Source: DATFXM01 sp035315885
Lineage (GTDB): Bacteria; Acidobacteriota; Blastocatellia; UBA7656
Assembly: GCA_035315885.1 (NCBI GenBank)
Contig: DATFXM010000059.1
Coordinates: forward strand, 1 to 18,989
Direction: 5' to 3'
Length of the DNA: 18,989 nt
Shown piece after piece: positions 1 through 6,906 of this stretch; position 1 is the first letter of the stretch, and every line of letters starts with the position of its first letter. The translations under genes and the position numbers were made by a program. Under the pieces are notes generated by a model. It was not told the origin of the DNA. It saw only the letters and a list, made by a program, of their open reading frames with translations, and did no database searches.

Positions 1-129
1 AAGTCGCGCAAAGAGCGCCAAGGTTCGCCGACTCGCTCAGCCACGAACAAGAAATGCAAACGCCCGGGCCGTGAATCTTTCGAATCTCCGCTATTCACTA
101 TTTGCTCCAGAGCAATTACCATCGAAACA
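1..129. other. Upstream flank of pgeF, no gene seen
   Basis: No coding frame is convincing here. The first 30 bases (gcgcaaagagcgcc and neighbours) weakly resemble the CTTTGCG-type repeat seen at 1152-1188, read on the opposite strand, so the window may begin inside an intergenic repeat. I see no clear -35/-10 pair and no clear Shine-Dalgarno sequence before the ATG at 130. Confidence 0.35.
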
Positions 130-999
130 ATGAAGGAGCAATCGGAACAAGTGTCAGCCTCGGGTTTTGATCTCCGCCAAAAAAGGATCAAGACGCGCGA
201 GGGAACAGCACAAATAAAGTATTTCGTTTGCGAGCCCATGGAGCGCGCGGGTTTCATCAACGCGTTCAGCACCAGGATCGGCGGAGTCAGTCCCCTTCCC
301 GTTGAAGCGTTGAACTTGTCAACGTTCAAGGGCGACACCTACAAAAACGTGGACGAGAATCGCCGGAGATTCACTGAAGCGATCGGTGCGCCAGGCGTGA
401 AGATACTTACCGCAAAACAGTTACATTCCGCGGACCGAGCATACATCGACTCGTCTGATCAGTTTGACGAGCACCGCGAGTGCGACGCTTTGATCACAAA
501 GCTCAGAGGAGTCCTGCTCGGAGTTCAGACTGCGGATTGTCTGCCGGTGTTGATCGCCGATCCAACGAGCGGAACGATCGCAGCGATACACGCAGGCTGG
601 CGAGGTACCGCCGGACGAATCGTGGAGCGAACGGTAGCGGATCTGATGCTGAACTACGGAGTCAACACGCGAAATTGTCTGGCGGCGCTAGGACCTTCCG
701 CGTGTGTGGAGTGCTATGAAGTAGGTGACGATGTAATCGAGCGCTACAAGGAAGAGTTCGGCTATTGGAAGAAGCTGTTTAAAACTTTCAAAGCTGGAGG
801 CAAAGCCCACCTGGACGTTGTTGCGGCCAACCTTCAGCAGTTGGCTTTTTGCGGTTTTACCGAAGAGCGGGTGTTCGCCGCGCCCTACTGCACGATTCAT
901 AACGACGAGCTCTTCTTTTCGTATCGACGTGAGGGTAAGGCGTTCCCCTCCGGAACCGGTAGATTGTTATCGGTGATCGGCTCCCGGGAGAGGGGTTAG
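130..999 (+). CDS. pgeF: Peptidoglycan editing factor PgeF (YfiH/YlmD laccase-domain family)
   Basis: Cytoplasmic zinc enzyme of the multicopper polyphenol-oxidase-like (DUF152) family. Characterised members remove wrongly incorporated L-Ser from muropeptide precursors, or act as purine nucleosidases. The family hallmarks are present: FSTRIGGVS at 46-54, metal ligand H99 in QLHSAD, C137 in TADCLPV, H154 in AIHAGWRG, and a LGPSACVECYEVG segment near 187-199. At 289 residues it is slightly longer than the usual 240-260, with about 40 extra N-terminal residues. No ribosome-binding site precedes ATG 130, and a GTG at 151 has a GGAG about 12 bases upstream, so the start is uncertain. The stop TAG lies inside a GGGTTAGGG-type repeat, so the last residues (RERG) border repeat DNA. 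It converges on the VWA operon and has no visible operon partner. Confidence 0.93.
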   Translation: MKEQSEQVSASGFDLRQKRIKTREGTAQIKYFVCEPMERAGFINAFSTRIGGVSPLPVEALNLSTFKGDTYKNVDENRRRFTEAIGAPGVKILTAKQLHSADRAYIDSSDQFDEHRECDALITKLRGVLLGVQTADCLPVLIADPTSGTIAAIHAGWRGTAGRIVERTVADLMLNYGVNTRNCLAALGPSACVECYEVGDDVIERYKEEFGYWKKLFKTFKAGGKAHLDVVAANLQQLAFCGFTEERVFAAPYCTIHNDELFFSYRREGKAFPSGTGRLLSVIGSRERG

Positions 1000-1066
1000 G
1001 GTTAGGTTTAGGGTTTTAGGGTTTGGGGTTTTCGGGTTTGGGGTTTTCGGGTTTCGGGTTTCTCGT
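991..1066 (+). repeat. Telomere-like G-rich tandem repeat (GGGTTT(A/C) type)
   Basis: Degenerate 6-8 base units such as GGGTTA, GGTTTA, GGGTTTT, GGGGTTTTC and GGGTTTC run back to back from the end of pgeF. More than six G-runs of at least three, spaced 3-5 bases, make the + strand a good G-quadruplex candidate. The pgeF stop codon (997-999) lies inside the array. The complementary C-rich motif recurs at 1231-1266 as part of the long inverted repeat. Confidence 0.8.
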
Positions 1067-1252
1067 TTCTGGTTCGCTGTTCCCGTTATACCTGACAAAG
1101 CGATCTGGATTTCATCCAAAGCACCCAAAGGCCGCAACGCGTTCCTGAATTCTTTGTGTTCTTTGCGAGACTTTGCGTTCTTTGCGTGAAACCCCGATCG
1201 TTTTGTCAGTTATAACGGGGACTGCGGACCAGAAACGAGAAACCCGAAACCC
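1049..1252. repeat. Long inverted repeat, 57-base arms and 90-base centre
   Basis: Bases 1049-1105 match the reverse complement of 1196-1252 at 52 of 57 positions without gaps. The outer part of each arm carries the GGGTTTC repeat and the inner part carries a GTTATA...CTGACAAA segment. The 90-base centre (1106-1195) includes the CTTTGCG repeats. The element fills the gap between two convergent genes, ending 17 bases before the stop of the VWA gene. It could serve as a bidirectional transcription end point, or be a non-autonomous palindromic mobile element. No target-site duplication is evident. Confidence 0.85.
1152..1188 (+). repeat. CTTTGCG short tandem repeat
   Basis: Four imperfect 9-10 base units (ctttgtgtt, ctttgcgaga, ctttgcgtt, ctttgcgtg) follow each other in the centre of the long inverted repeat. 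It looks like a low-complexity intergenic repeat; no coding role is seen. Confidence 0.7.
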
Positions 1253-1269
1253 TAAACCTGAAACCCTTC

Positions 1270-2307
1270 TTACGTGCTTTTTTGCGCGAAGTAGCCGCGA
1301 CGATGTCGAACGGTCATCTCTTTGTTGTTTTTCACCTTCACCTGAATCGTCCGAAATGAGCCGTCTTTCGAAGAGTTGCTGGGCTGATAAGCCAATATGT
1401 ATTGCGAGCGCAGATCTTCGTCTATCTGAGCAAACGCCGTGTCCAGATCCTGCTCAGTGCGCGGGAAGAACGCGCGACCTCCGGTCTCCGACGCGATCTT
1501 CTTCAGCGTACTCGAATCAACTCCCATCGGGCCGCCGATTCCGATCGAGTATACGATGATCTCCTTACGCCACGTACGCTCGATCGCGTCGCGCATCTTG
1601 ACGCTGCTTGAGGTATCCTCGCCGTCCGTAAGCAGAATGATTACGCGTCTCCCCGCCTCTCGCCCCAACAGGTCGCCTGAGATCGAGTAGATGCAGTCAT
1701 ACAGCGACGTGCTTCCAACGCCCGAATTGTTGATCGGCGGTGTGCTGCCGCGGTGAACCGTCACCGATTCTGCGGGAACTCGCACATCGTCCAATGCATG
1801 CACAAGCCTGTCAACGTCCGACGTAAGATCCTGCACGAGCACCGATTCGTGCTCGAAGCTGATGACCGCTCCAAGATCCTTCTTGGGCCGCAACACGCGC
1901 TTGAAGAATCGCTGACCCGCCACCCGCTCGGATCCGATGGTCCACTGCTGGCTGCCCGAGATGTCGATCGCCATCGCTATGGTGATCGGGAGATCAGTCT
2001 GTCGCTCGAAAGAAAAAACCTGCTGCGGTTTGTTGTCTTCGAGGATCTCGATGTCGTCCTTGGTGAGATCGTTTATGTAGCGATTCTTCTTGTCGGTGAC
2101 GTTGAACGGCACGGTGACAAGCTGCGTTCCAAGCGTGATAGCCTGGTCTTCACTTGGCTCCTCGCTCTTGGGTTTCTGCTGTTTCTTGTCTTGCTTTTTG
2201 TCCTGCTGCGTCTTGTCGGCTTGTGCAATCACACCGGTGAACGGCCGGGGTTCCTGAACAAACTGAAGAACCATCAAAACTGTGACGGCGATACTGGCAA
2301 AGCTCAT
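1270..2307 (-). CDS. VWA-domain protein, acidobacterial VWFA-related family (third gene of operon)
   Basis: A 345-residue protein with a hydrophobic N terminus (about residues 3-17, probable signal peptide or anchor). A Lys/Gln-rich linker (31-51) follows, then a beta-rich region (about 60-105), then a von Willebrand factor A domain. The metal-ion-dependent adhesion site is intact: D115-x-S117-x-S119 in AIDISGSQ, with a later ILLTDGEDTSS strand. It ends with the family-typical RRGYF segment. Members of this family are exported or anchored, of unknown function, and probably bind protein ligands through the metal site. Its ATG overlaps the stop of the upstream paralogue by 4 bases (ATGA), implying translational coupling. 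The substrate or partner cannot be told from sequence. Confidence 0.9.
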   Translation of the reverse strand: MSFASIAVTVLMVLQFVQEPRPFTGVIAQADKTQQDKKQDKKQQKPKSEEPSEDQAITLGTQLVTVPFNVTDKKNRYINDLTKDDIEILEDNKPQQVFSFERQTDLPITIAMAIDISGSQQWTIGSERVAGQRFFKRVLRPKKDLGAVISFEHESVLVQDLTSDVDRLVHALDDVRVPAESVTVHRGSTPPINNSGVGSTSLYDCIYSISGDLLGREAGRRVIILLTDGEDTSSSVKMRDAIERTWRKEIIVYSIGIGGPMGVDSSTLKKIASETGGRAFFPRTEQDLDTAFAQIDEDLRSQYILAYQPSNSSKDGSFRTIQVKVKNNKEMTVRHRRGYFAQKST

Positions 2308-3359
2308 TTCTTTACATCTTCCGTTCCGGCATAGTAGCCGCGTCTGTGAATGATCGTTAAGTCGGGACGGCCCTTCACCCGAATCTCAATCTTTCGGAAT
2401 CGACCATCCCGATTGGTATTGCTTGGAGTGTAAGCCACGAGGTACTGGCTCCTCAGCTCATTTTCTATCTGCTTGAAATTGTCCAGCAGATCTTCAGCTC
2501 CCCTTGGGAAATAGGCGCGCCCCCCGGTCTCGTTGCTCAGCCGCCTGAGCACGTCCTCCCTGATCCCTTCAAATCGAAACCTGTCCCCAATACCGATAGA
2601 GTAAATGACCAGGCCCGATCGCCACGCGCGGTCGATTGCTTCATCCAGTTTGCGCGCGCTGGCATTGTCAACGCCATCGGTCAACAGAATGACTGCGCGC
2701 CTGGTGACAGAGTCGTCGGTTGTAGGATTGCGATAGTTGTCGCGCGCAAGGACCTCGTCGGCCGTTATATACACCGCGTCGTACAACGCGGTAGCCTGCC
2801 TGCGTGTAGTCACCGGCCCAAACTTGCGCGAGAATTGGATCTCGTCGAACGCTCGGTTCAGAGTATCGATGCGAGACGTCAGCCCTTGCACGAGTTCTAC
2901 ATCATCCTGGAAAGTGAGAATCGCCGCCGCATCCTTACCCGGTCGAATAACCGAGCGTAGAAACTCGCCGGCGGCAATTTTTTCCTGAGGAAACGTGTAT
3001 TCCTGACTTCCCGACAGGTCCATCAGGATAGCGATGTTGATGGGAAGCGTAGTCTCGCGTTTGAAGGTGAACAACTGCTGAGGGCGTCCGTCTTCAAGCA
3101 CCGTGATCTCATCCTGGCGAATGTCGCTGATCACACGATTGTTGTTGTCGACTGCGGTGAACAACAGATTCACGAGATCCGCCTTGAGACTCACGGGCTC
3201 GTCGTTCACCATGACGTCTTCGTCCTTGTCGTGCGGCTTCTGATCAGTTGCCTTTTGCGTCCCCTGCCTCGACGGCGCGGGCTTGGATTTCTGACCTGCA
3301 GCCGTGCCGCAGATAACCAACGAAGCGATGACCGTCAGTGCGAATATTCTGTTCAACAT
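2304..3359 (-). CDS. VWA-domain protein, acidobacterial VWFA-related family (second gene of operon)
   Basis: 351 residues. It has a clear signal peptide (about 1-22, hydrophobic core FALTVIASLVIC), which may be of lipoprotein type or end near AAGQ. A charged linker (about 25-52) follows, then the beta-rich N-terminal region and the VWA domain. MIDAS residues are D114, S116 and S118 in LMDLSGSQ, with AVILLTDGVDNAS later. It closes with IHRRGYYAGTEDVKK. It is a divergent paralogue of both neighbours and shares the ITVLEDGRPQQLFTF-type motif that precedes the VWA domain. Start ATG 3359 has GGGA about 6 bases upstream. It lies 66 bases downstream of the first gene of the operon and overlaps the next by 4 bases. 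No catalytic domain is present, so a ligand-binding or adhesion role is the most that can be inferred. Confidence 0.92.
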   Translation of the reverse strand: MLNRIFALTVIASLVICGTAAGQKSKPAPSRQGTQKATDQKPHDKDEDVMVNDEPVSLKADLVNLLFTAVDNNNRVISDIRQDEITVLEDGRPQQLFTFKRETTLPINIAILMDLSGSQEYTFPQEKIAAGEFLRSVIRPGKDAAAILTFQDDVELVQGLTSRIDTLNRAFDEIQFSRKFGPVTTRRQATALYDAVYITADEVLARDNYRNPTTDDSVTRRAVILLTDGVDNASARKLDEAIDRAWRSGLVIYSIGIGDRFRFEGIREDVLRRLSNETGGRAYFPRGAEDLLDNFKQIENELRSQYLVAYTPSNTNRDGRFRKIEIRVKGRPDLTIIHRRGYYAGTEDVKK

Positions 3360-3425
3360 CTGAAATCCCGTTTGCTCGGTTTATCAGCGCAAAATGAGCC
3401 GGTTCGTGAATCGAGTGCAAACGAC

Positions 3426-4409
3426 TCAGTATTTGTACCCGCGTTTGTAGAACAGGCTCCCATCGGCGTGAACAAGTTTGACCTTGATCTCGCGCTCCTT
3501 TCCGGTCGACTCCTGCATCGCCGGTTTATAGAACAGGACGTATTCCTGACGCAGGTCGTGCGAGATATCTGAGAACGACCTGAATAACTCAATCTTTTGC
3601 GACGGAAGGAAGACCTGTCCTCCGGTTGTCTCGCAGAGCCCTCGCAGCTCTTTGTCATCCTTGCTCTCGACAGTGCCGGATCCGGTGCCCTTGAAATTCT
3701 TTGTGCTGATGCCAAACACGGTGACGTCGTAGCGCTGTGCAATCTCGATTGTTTCTCGGAGTGTTCGTCTGCTTGCGGTATCCTCGCCGTCCGACAGAAT
3801 CACCAGGACTCTGCGTGATTCATTGCCGCTCAGGGTAGCCATCTTCTCTTCAACCACTCTCGACACGCAATCATACATGGCGGTAACTCCGCCCGCTTTC
3901 ACCTTTCTGAGCTCGCGAATCAATCGCTCCTGGTCGTCAGTGAAATCTACGTGCAGCTCGCAGTCAGAGTCGAAGGAAGCAAGCAGTATCTGGTCCTTCT
4001 TGCGGCGCGTCGTCACCGTAGCTATGAAATCCTCGCCCGCATCCTTCTCGAAGGGGAGTTTCAACTTGACGCTGTTACTGGTGTCGATCAGCAAAGCAAT
4101 GTTCAATGGAAGCTGGCTCGGCGCCATGAAGTTGGTAATGCTTTGCCTCTTGCCGTCTTCATAGACCTCAAAGTTGTTCACGTTCAGCCCGCCGATGAAT
4201 CGGTTTTTCTCCTTTACCGATACGGGCAGTCGAACTTCGAAGACCCCGATCTTCTGTCCTTGATCATCTCTCTTTGTTTGAGACTTCTTGTCGTCGTTCT
4301 GGGGTCTTCCCTGTTCATCGAGTGCTGCTTGCATCTGGGCGGAGCCCGGCGTCCCGACCAGCAGCAATAACAGGATAAGGGGAAATACGGTCGCCGGAGG
4401 GCGCTTCAT
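3426..4409 (-). CDS. VWA-domain protein, acidobacterial VWFA-related family (first gene of operon)
   Basis: The open frame reaches 4511, but I place the start at ATG 4409. That gives 327 residues beginning with a textbook signal peptide (MKRPPATVFPLILLLLLVG, cleavage near GSAQ) and a GGAGG 12 bases upstream. The longer version would begin at the -35 element of the predicted promoter. ATG 4457 remains possible. The mature part has a Asp/Lys/Gln-rich linker (about 31-53), a beta-rich region with the EVYEDGKRQSITNF motif, and a VWA domain with D109, S111 and S113 (LIDTSNS) and VILSDGEDTAS. The C terminus is KRGYKY. It appears to head a three-gene operon of related secreted VWA proteins. Tandem duplication followed by divergence is the simplest origin. 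Confidence 0.9.
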   Translation of the reverse strand: MKRPPATVFPLILLLLLVGTPGSAQMQAALDEQGRPQNDDKKSQTKRDDQGQKIGVFEVRLPVSVKEKNRFIGGLNVNNFEVYEDGKRQSITNFMAPSQLPLNIALLIDTSNSVKLKLPFEKDAGEDFIATVTTRRKKDQILLASFDSDCELHVDFTDDQERLIRELRKVKAGGVTAMYDCVSRVVEEKMATLSGNESRRVLVILSDGEDTASRRTLRETIEIAQRYDVTVFGISTKNFKGTGSGTVESKDDKELRGLCETTGGQVFLPSQKIELFRSFSDISHDLRQEYVLFYKPAMQESTGKEREIKVKLVHADGSLFYKRGYKY

Positions 4410-4481
4410 GTGATCTTGAAACCTCCACCCTCGAGGGGTCTGATGCTTTGAATTCATTATCAGGATGCTCTTAGCGGCAAA

Positions 4482-4511
4482 ATTATAGTTTCGCTCTTCG
4501 CCCCTCGGCAA
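4482..4511 (-). promoter_or_regulatory. Predicted sigma70 promoter of the VWA operon
   Basis: On the minus strand, TTGCCG (4506-4511) is followed by an 18-base spacer and a perfect TATAAT (4482-4487). Transcription would start near 4475, about 65 bases before ATG 4409. This supports the internal start chosen for the first VWA gene. Confidence 0.55.
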
Positions 4512-4514
4512 GGA

Positions 4515-4690
4515 GAGGCTCCGTGATGACGGGATGAGGGGAGCACGGGATGACGGGATCGGTCGAAGAGGCGACGCCGAGATGCAGTAACGCGGTGACG
4601 CGGCGTACGTTGTGTCCTAGCAATTCGCTCACTCGCCCTTCTTCCCCTCTCCGCGTCTCCGCGTCGCCCCTTCGCCCCACCCCTCATCTC
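4515..4690. repeat. Intergenic repeat patch reaching into the purK 3' end
   Basis: Several low-complexity motifs cluster here. GATGACGGGAT occurs twice at 4525-4535 and 4549-4559 (24-base period). A gcggtgacgcggcg stretch lies near 4590-4605. A CCGCGTCTCCGCGTCGCC stretch begins at 4651. The last motif lies inside the purK reading frame and recurs at 9468-9493. No gene of its own is seen between 4512 and 4628. Confidence 0.6.
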
Positions 4691-5774
4691 CCACTAACTT
4701 CCCCGCCTTAGCCAGTCCAGCATCGCGTAACTGCCGATCATTTGCCCGAATTGTCAGATGACCGAGTTTCCGATTTGGCCGGGGAGACTTGCCGTACAGG
4801 TGAAGGTGCGCACCCGGAATCGACAGCAGTTCCCCTGCATCCGGCAGCGCGCCTATCAAGTTCAACATTCCCGAACAGCCTACCACCGCCGTCGGCCCCA
4901 AAGGCCACCCCATAATCGCTCTCAGGTGATTCTCGAACTGGCTGGTCTCCGCTCCCTCGATTGTCCAATGACCCGAATTGTGAACGCGGGGAGCCATCTC
5001 GTTTGCAATCAAGTGTCCCTCAACTTCGAAAAACTCGATCGCAAGCACTCCGACGTATCCGAGTGCGTCCAGTGCCTTCCCCGCGAAGACCTCGGCCTCT
5101 CGCTGTAGCTCTGCGGACGCCTCGGGCGCGGGCGCAAGCGAAGATCTGAGCATCCCGTCCTCATGATGATTCTGGATGATCGGGTAGAACGCCGTCTCAC
5201 CCCGACGGCCACGTACCCCGATTATCGATACCTCGCGTGCAAACGGAACAAAACCCTCCAGTATCAGCGGGACACCGCCCAGCGAGTGCCACGCACGAGC
5301 CGCGTCTTCGGGATTCCTCAAGACGTACTGTCCCTTGCCGTCGTAACCGAATCGTCTGGTCTTCAACACCGCCGGCACGCCGAGTTCGTCGAGGGCTGAC
5401 TCCAGGTCATCCCAGCTCTCCACCGCTGTGAAAGGCGGTGTCGGAATGCCGAGCCCCTGGAAAAATTTCTTCTCGGCAATGCGGTCCTGAGCGGCTTCCA
5501 GAGCCCGCGCCGCGGGATAGACCCGGACACGACGATTCAGAAATCTGGCTGAGTCAACGGGAACGTTCTCGAACTCGTAGGTGACGACGTCGAGGCCTTT
5601 TGCAAAACGCTTCAGCGCATCGGTGTCGTTGAAGTCTGCTACCATCAACTCCGCAAGCTGGCCGGCAGGGGCTTCCGCCGAAAGATCCAATACCCGGAAC
5701 CTCAGACCCAGCGAATAACCCGCCTGCGCGAGCAGTCGGCCGAGTTGGCCTCCGCCGAGAATCCCCACAATCAT
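4629..5774 (-). CDS. purK: N5-carboxyaminoimidazole ribonucleotide synthase (PurK)
   Basis: ATP-grasp enzyme of de novo purine synthesis. It joins bicarbonate to AIR using ATP, giving N5-CAIR, which PurE then rearranges. The N-terminal dinucleotide-type motif GILGGGQLGR (4-13) and the YEFENVP motif (about 66-72) are family signatures. Other landmarks are the KTRRFGYDGKGQ ATP-binding loop (near 138-149) and the metal-binding segment NEMAPRVHNSGHWTIEGA (about 257-274). The core ends near LGHLTI and the following helix. The last 15-20 residues (GWGEGATRRRGEGKKGE) are encoded by intergenic-type repeat and do not look like PurK, so the original stop was probably lost. ATG 5774 overlaps the purE stop (ATGA), indicating coupled translation from a shared transcript. 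Confidence 0.96.
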   Translation of the reverse strand: MIVGILGGGQLGRLLAQAGYSLGLRFRVLDLSAEAPAGQLAELMVADFNDTDALKRFAKGLDVVTYEFENVPVDSARFLNRRVRVYPAARALEAAQDRIAEKKFFQGLGIPTPPFTAVESWDDLESALDELGVPAVLKTRRFGYDGKGQYVLRNPEDAARAWHSLGGVPLILEGFVPFAREVSIIGVRGRRGETAFYPIIQNHHEDGMLRSSLAPAPEASAELQREAEVFAGKALDALGYVGVLAIEFFEVEGHLIANEMAPRVHNSGHWTIEGAETSQFENHLRAIMGWPLGPTAVVGCSGMLNLIGALPDAGELLSIPGAHLHLYGKSPRPNRKLGHLTIRANDRQLRDAGLAKAGKLVGDEGWGEGATRRRGEGKKGE

Positions 5775-6268
5775 CTGGAATCCTCTCGCGGGTCGGGGTT
5801 TCGAAGCACGTCCTGTGTTTGTTTTTCCCTGTAGCGCCTCACCGCTTCTCGGTGCTCGGCATGCTTATTTCCCACAATAGACGCGGCGAGCAGTGCTGCG
5901 TTAATAGCGCCTGACTTTCCGATGGCTACCGTGCCTACCGGAACACCGCCCGGCATCTGTACGATCGAGAGCAGTGAATCGAGACCTTTTAGAGCCCGCG
6001 ACTCGACTGGCACCCCAATCACCGGCAAGACCGTCTTGGCCGCGGTCATACCAGGAAGGTGAGCCGATCCTCCCGCGCCGGCGATGATCACCTCGATGCC
6101 GCGGGATTCGGCCGAGGACGCATATTCGAAGAGCAGATCGGGGGTGCGATGTGCCGACACGACACGTACTTCGAAGGGCACGCCAAGAGCTTCAAGCGTC
6201 TCAGCCGCTCCCGACATCGTCTCCCAGTCCGAGCGCGAACCCATGATAATTCCGATCAGAGCTTGCAT
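5771..6268 (-). CDS. purE: N5-carboxyaminoimidazole ribonucleotide mutase (PurE, class I)
   Basis: Converts N5-CAIR, the PurK product, to CAIR. Class I motifs are present: IIMGSRSDWETM near the N terminus (phosphate/substrate loop), SAHRTPD, and AGAGGSAHLPGMTAAKT. The open frame runs to 6415, but the protein family begins at MQALIGIIMGSRSD. ATG 6268 is preceded by GCGAGG with about 6 bases of spacing, so I use it, giving 165 residues (family about 160-175). The 49 extra upstream residues in the long frame have no family counterpart. It is the first gene of the purE-purK pair and diverges from gatC. Confidence 0.97.
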   Translation of the reverse strand: MQALIGIIMGSRSDWETMSGAAETLEALGVPFEVRVVSAHRTPDLLFEYASSAESRGIEVIIAGAGGSAHLPGMTAAKTVLPVIGVPVESRALKGLDSLLSIVQMPGGVPVGTVAIGKSGAINAALLAASIVGNKHAEHREAVRRYREKQTQDVLRNPDPREDSR

Positions 6269-6305
6269 ATCGATCCTCGCCGCAGATTTGCTAAACAAGC
6301 AGGTG

Positions 6306-6311
6306 ATTATA
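6306..6311 (-). promoter_or_regulatory. Possible -10 element for purE-purK
   Basis: A perfect TATAAT lies on the minus strand about 38 bases upstream of the chosen purE start. No good -35 hexamer sits 16-18 bases further upstream, so this is a weak call. Confidence 0.35.
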
Positions 6312-6482
6312 AAGGGTTGTACTGGAAGTCGGATAGCCGCGCGCAACGCTGGGCGTTGTCTTAGTTTGATTCTGACCGATTGAGTTGGCCCTGTCCCCGC
6401 GTTAGTAACCGTCAACCGAGCTGCGGTTACTTAACCTCGCATCTCGCGAACAGCGCCAATTCACTCTCATTCGCCGGGTAGC

Positions 6483-6511
6483 TTGATACCGATGTGCCCG
6501 ATTCCTATAAT
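6483..6511 (+). promoter_or_regulatory. Predicted sigma70 promoter of gatC-gatA
   Basis: TTGATA (6483-6488) and a perfect TATAAT (6506-6511) are separated by exactly 17 bases. A start near 6518 leaves a leader of about 33 bases before ATG 6551. The longer open frame that begins at 6494 would start between the two promoter boxes, which supports the internal start. Confidence 0.7.
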
Positions 6512-6550
6512 TCACAACTTGATCATAATGTTCGGTTCCGGAAGCATCGT

Positions 6551-6853
6551 ATGCCTATAACAAGAGCAGATGTAGAGAAGATCGCAGAGCTTGCGCGGCT
6601 GGAGTTGAGCGAGGCGGAGATGCAATCTTTTACCAGTCAGCTCGCGTCGATCCTGGACCACATCGAAAAGCTGAATGAGCTGGATACCGCTGATGTCGAG
6701 CCGATGTCGCATTCGACCGAATCTGGACAGGACACCTGCTACACCCGTCGAGAAGACGAAGTCCGGCCGGGGCTCGGTCAGAAGCAGGCGGTGGCCAACG
6801 CACCCGACGCCGAAGCCGGCTACTTCAAAGTTCCAAAAGTAATCGGAATGTGA
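6551..6853 (+). CDS. gatC: Aspartyl/glutamyl-tRNA amidotransferase subunit C (GatC)
   Basis: Small scaffold subunit of the GatCAB complex, which converts Glu-tRNA(Gln) and/or Asp-tRNA(Asn) to the amidated form. It wraps around GatA and holds it to GatB. The 100-residue product starting at MPITRADVEKIAELARLEL has the two N-terminal helices and the LNELDTADVEPM segment typical of the family. It ends in FKVPKVIGM, the usual C terminus. The longer frame (from 6494) adds 19 residues that overlap the promoter. A weak GGA lies upstream of ATG 6551. gatA follows after 53 bases. Confidence 0.96.
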   Translation: MPITRADVEKIAELARLELSEAEMQSFTSQLASILDHIEKLNELDTADVEPMSHSTESGQDTCYTRREDEVRPGLGQKQAVANAPDAEAGYFKVPKVIGM

Positions 6854-6906
6854 ACCTCCGCCAGGGGCGGCTCTGACGAAGTCCTCCGACGAGTCGAGGA
6901 AAAAGT

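Noticed and set aside
1106..1195. CRISPR-like or tRNA-like structure in the centre of the long inverted repeat
   Set aside because: The repeat units are only 9-10 bases with no spacers, and no tRNA arms are present.
4410..4511. N-terminal extension of the first VWA gene to 4511
   Set aside because: It would begin at the predicted -35 box and place the signal peptide internally. ATG 4409 has a ribosome-binding site and a canonical signal peptide.
6269..6415. 49-residue N-terminal extension of PurE
   Set aside because: No homology to the family. It contains the TATAAT element, and ATG 6268 has a good ribosome-binding site.
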